Assembly: GCF_003149105.1 (NCBI RefSeq)
Contig: NZ_QGDS01000001.1
Coordinates: 201,334 to 265,333, forward strand
DNA from: Faecalicatena contorta
GTDB taxonomy: Bacteria; Bacillota; Clostridia; Lachnospirales; Lachnospiraceae
Direction: 5' to 3'
Length of the DNA stretch: 64,000 nucleotides
The translations under genes and the position numbers were made by a program. This document shows, one piece after another, positions 63,702 through 64,000 of this stretch; within the stretch, counting starts at the first letter, position 1, and every line of letters begins with the position of its first letter. A model generated the notes under the pieces. The model saw only the letters and a program-made list of their open reading frames with translations. It did no database searches and had not been told where the DNA came from.

Positions 63702-64000
63702 TTGGCTATTAAAATATTTATTGATCAAGGTCATAATCCTGTCGGTTATTTCAACAGCGGCGCGGTAGGTAATGGGTTATATGAATCGGATATAACTTAT
63801 CGGGTTGGAATTTATTTACAAAATTTATTAATCAGTGATTCAAGATTTGAGGTACGTGTATCAAGGCCGGAACCAGATACAGTATTAGGAACGAGCAATA
63901 CTACCAGCCTTGCAGAAAGAGTAAGAATGGCAAATGATTGGCCCGCAGATTATTTTATCAGTATTCATTGTAATGCGAACCCAAATCCTGCTGTAAACGG
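63702..64000 (+). CDS. N-acetylmuramoyl-L-alanine amidase (Amidase_3), 3' end outside window
   Basis: TTG start with AAAAGGG 11 bases upstream. The visible 99 codons read (M)AIKIFIDQGHNP, LYESDITYRVGIYLQ (Zn-ligand Glu region) and DYFISIHCNANPNP (Zn-ligand His): the Amidase_3 fold, which cleaves the amide bond between MurNAc and the stem peptide. In Clostridia related genes act in spore or vegetative wall remodelling. The gene is cut by the window end, so length and any extra domains are unknown. Confidence 0.85.
   Translation, partial: MAIKIFIDQGHNPVGYFNSGAVGNGLYESDITYRVGIYLQNLLISDSRFEVRVSRPEPDTVLGTSNTTSLAERVRMANDWPADYFISIHCNANPNPAVN

Overview
The window looks like a chromosome segment from a spore-forming, gut-type Lachnospiraceae (Clostridia). 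Sporulation genes (gpr, spoIIP) sit beside a bacillota-type rimP-nusA-ylxR-ylxQ-infB-rbfA-nrnA-truB-ribF operon. Base composition is low to moderate GC, Shine-Dalgarno (SD) sites are strong (GGAGG) and TTG/GTG starts occur. No species is claimed. All similarity statements come from motif recognition by eye.

Layout. (1) 1-6.2 kb: end of a mobile element. It has a cut-off PHP-type histidinol phosphatase, an ANT(6)-type aminoglycoside adenylyltransferase, a methyltransferase remnant, a cysteine-rich KTR protein, a leader peptide with tandem terminators, a small sigma-like protein, a long structured non-coding stretch, two small element proteins and a large serine recombinase. A broken gene follows, probably the insertion target. 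Three copies of one 25-bp palindrome lie between these genes. (2) 6.2-22.9 kb: an accessory region of small cargo genes: GNAT, VOC, LytTR + DUF3021, CPBP protease, a MalT-like regulator beside an ABC-2 exporter, a PH-domain protein, XRE and AraC regulators, a UDG-like protein, a broken IS110 element and a membrane methyltransferase. Copies of a degenerate repeat module lie between several of these genes. (3) 23.2-33.1 kb: a complete RbsA-type uptake system with nucleoside hydrolase, a PfkB kinase and a YesN/YesM two-component system. The promoter has four ATATGA sites exactly 20 bp apart. (4) 33.2-42.4 kb: csaA, GNAT, DUF2200, a hemerythrin/CheX pair, a repeat-bearing membrane protein, MATE, ABC-F, a sugar nucleotidyltransferase, galE and ilvN. 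(5) 42.5-51.2 kb: ilvC, rpsT (TTG start), gpr, a 103-bp tandem repeat array, spoIIP and a topoisomerase IV-like pair. (6) 51.2-59.8 kb: the conserved translation/transcription operon. (7) 59.9-64 kb: a MarR regulator with a palindromic operator, a MacB-like ABC exporter, and the start of an N-acetylmuramoyl-L-alanine amidase cut by the window end.

How the parts fit. The region 3 genes form a plausible route: import of a nucleoside or related sugar, cleavage to base plus sugar, then phosphorylation, controlled by an external-signal two-component system. Region 6 is housekeeping. Regions 1 and 2 are horizontally acquired or decaying material. The least explained elements are the structured RNA candidate at 3008-3345, the cassette-flanking repeats, the 103-bp hairpin array before spoIIP, and the IS110 leader, which may encode a bridge RNA.
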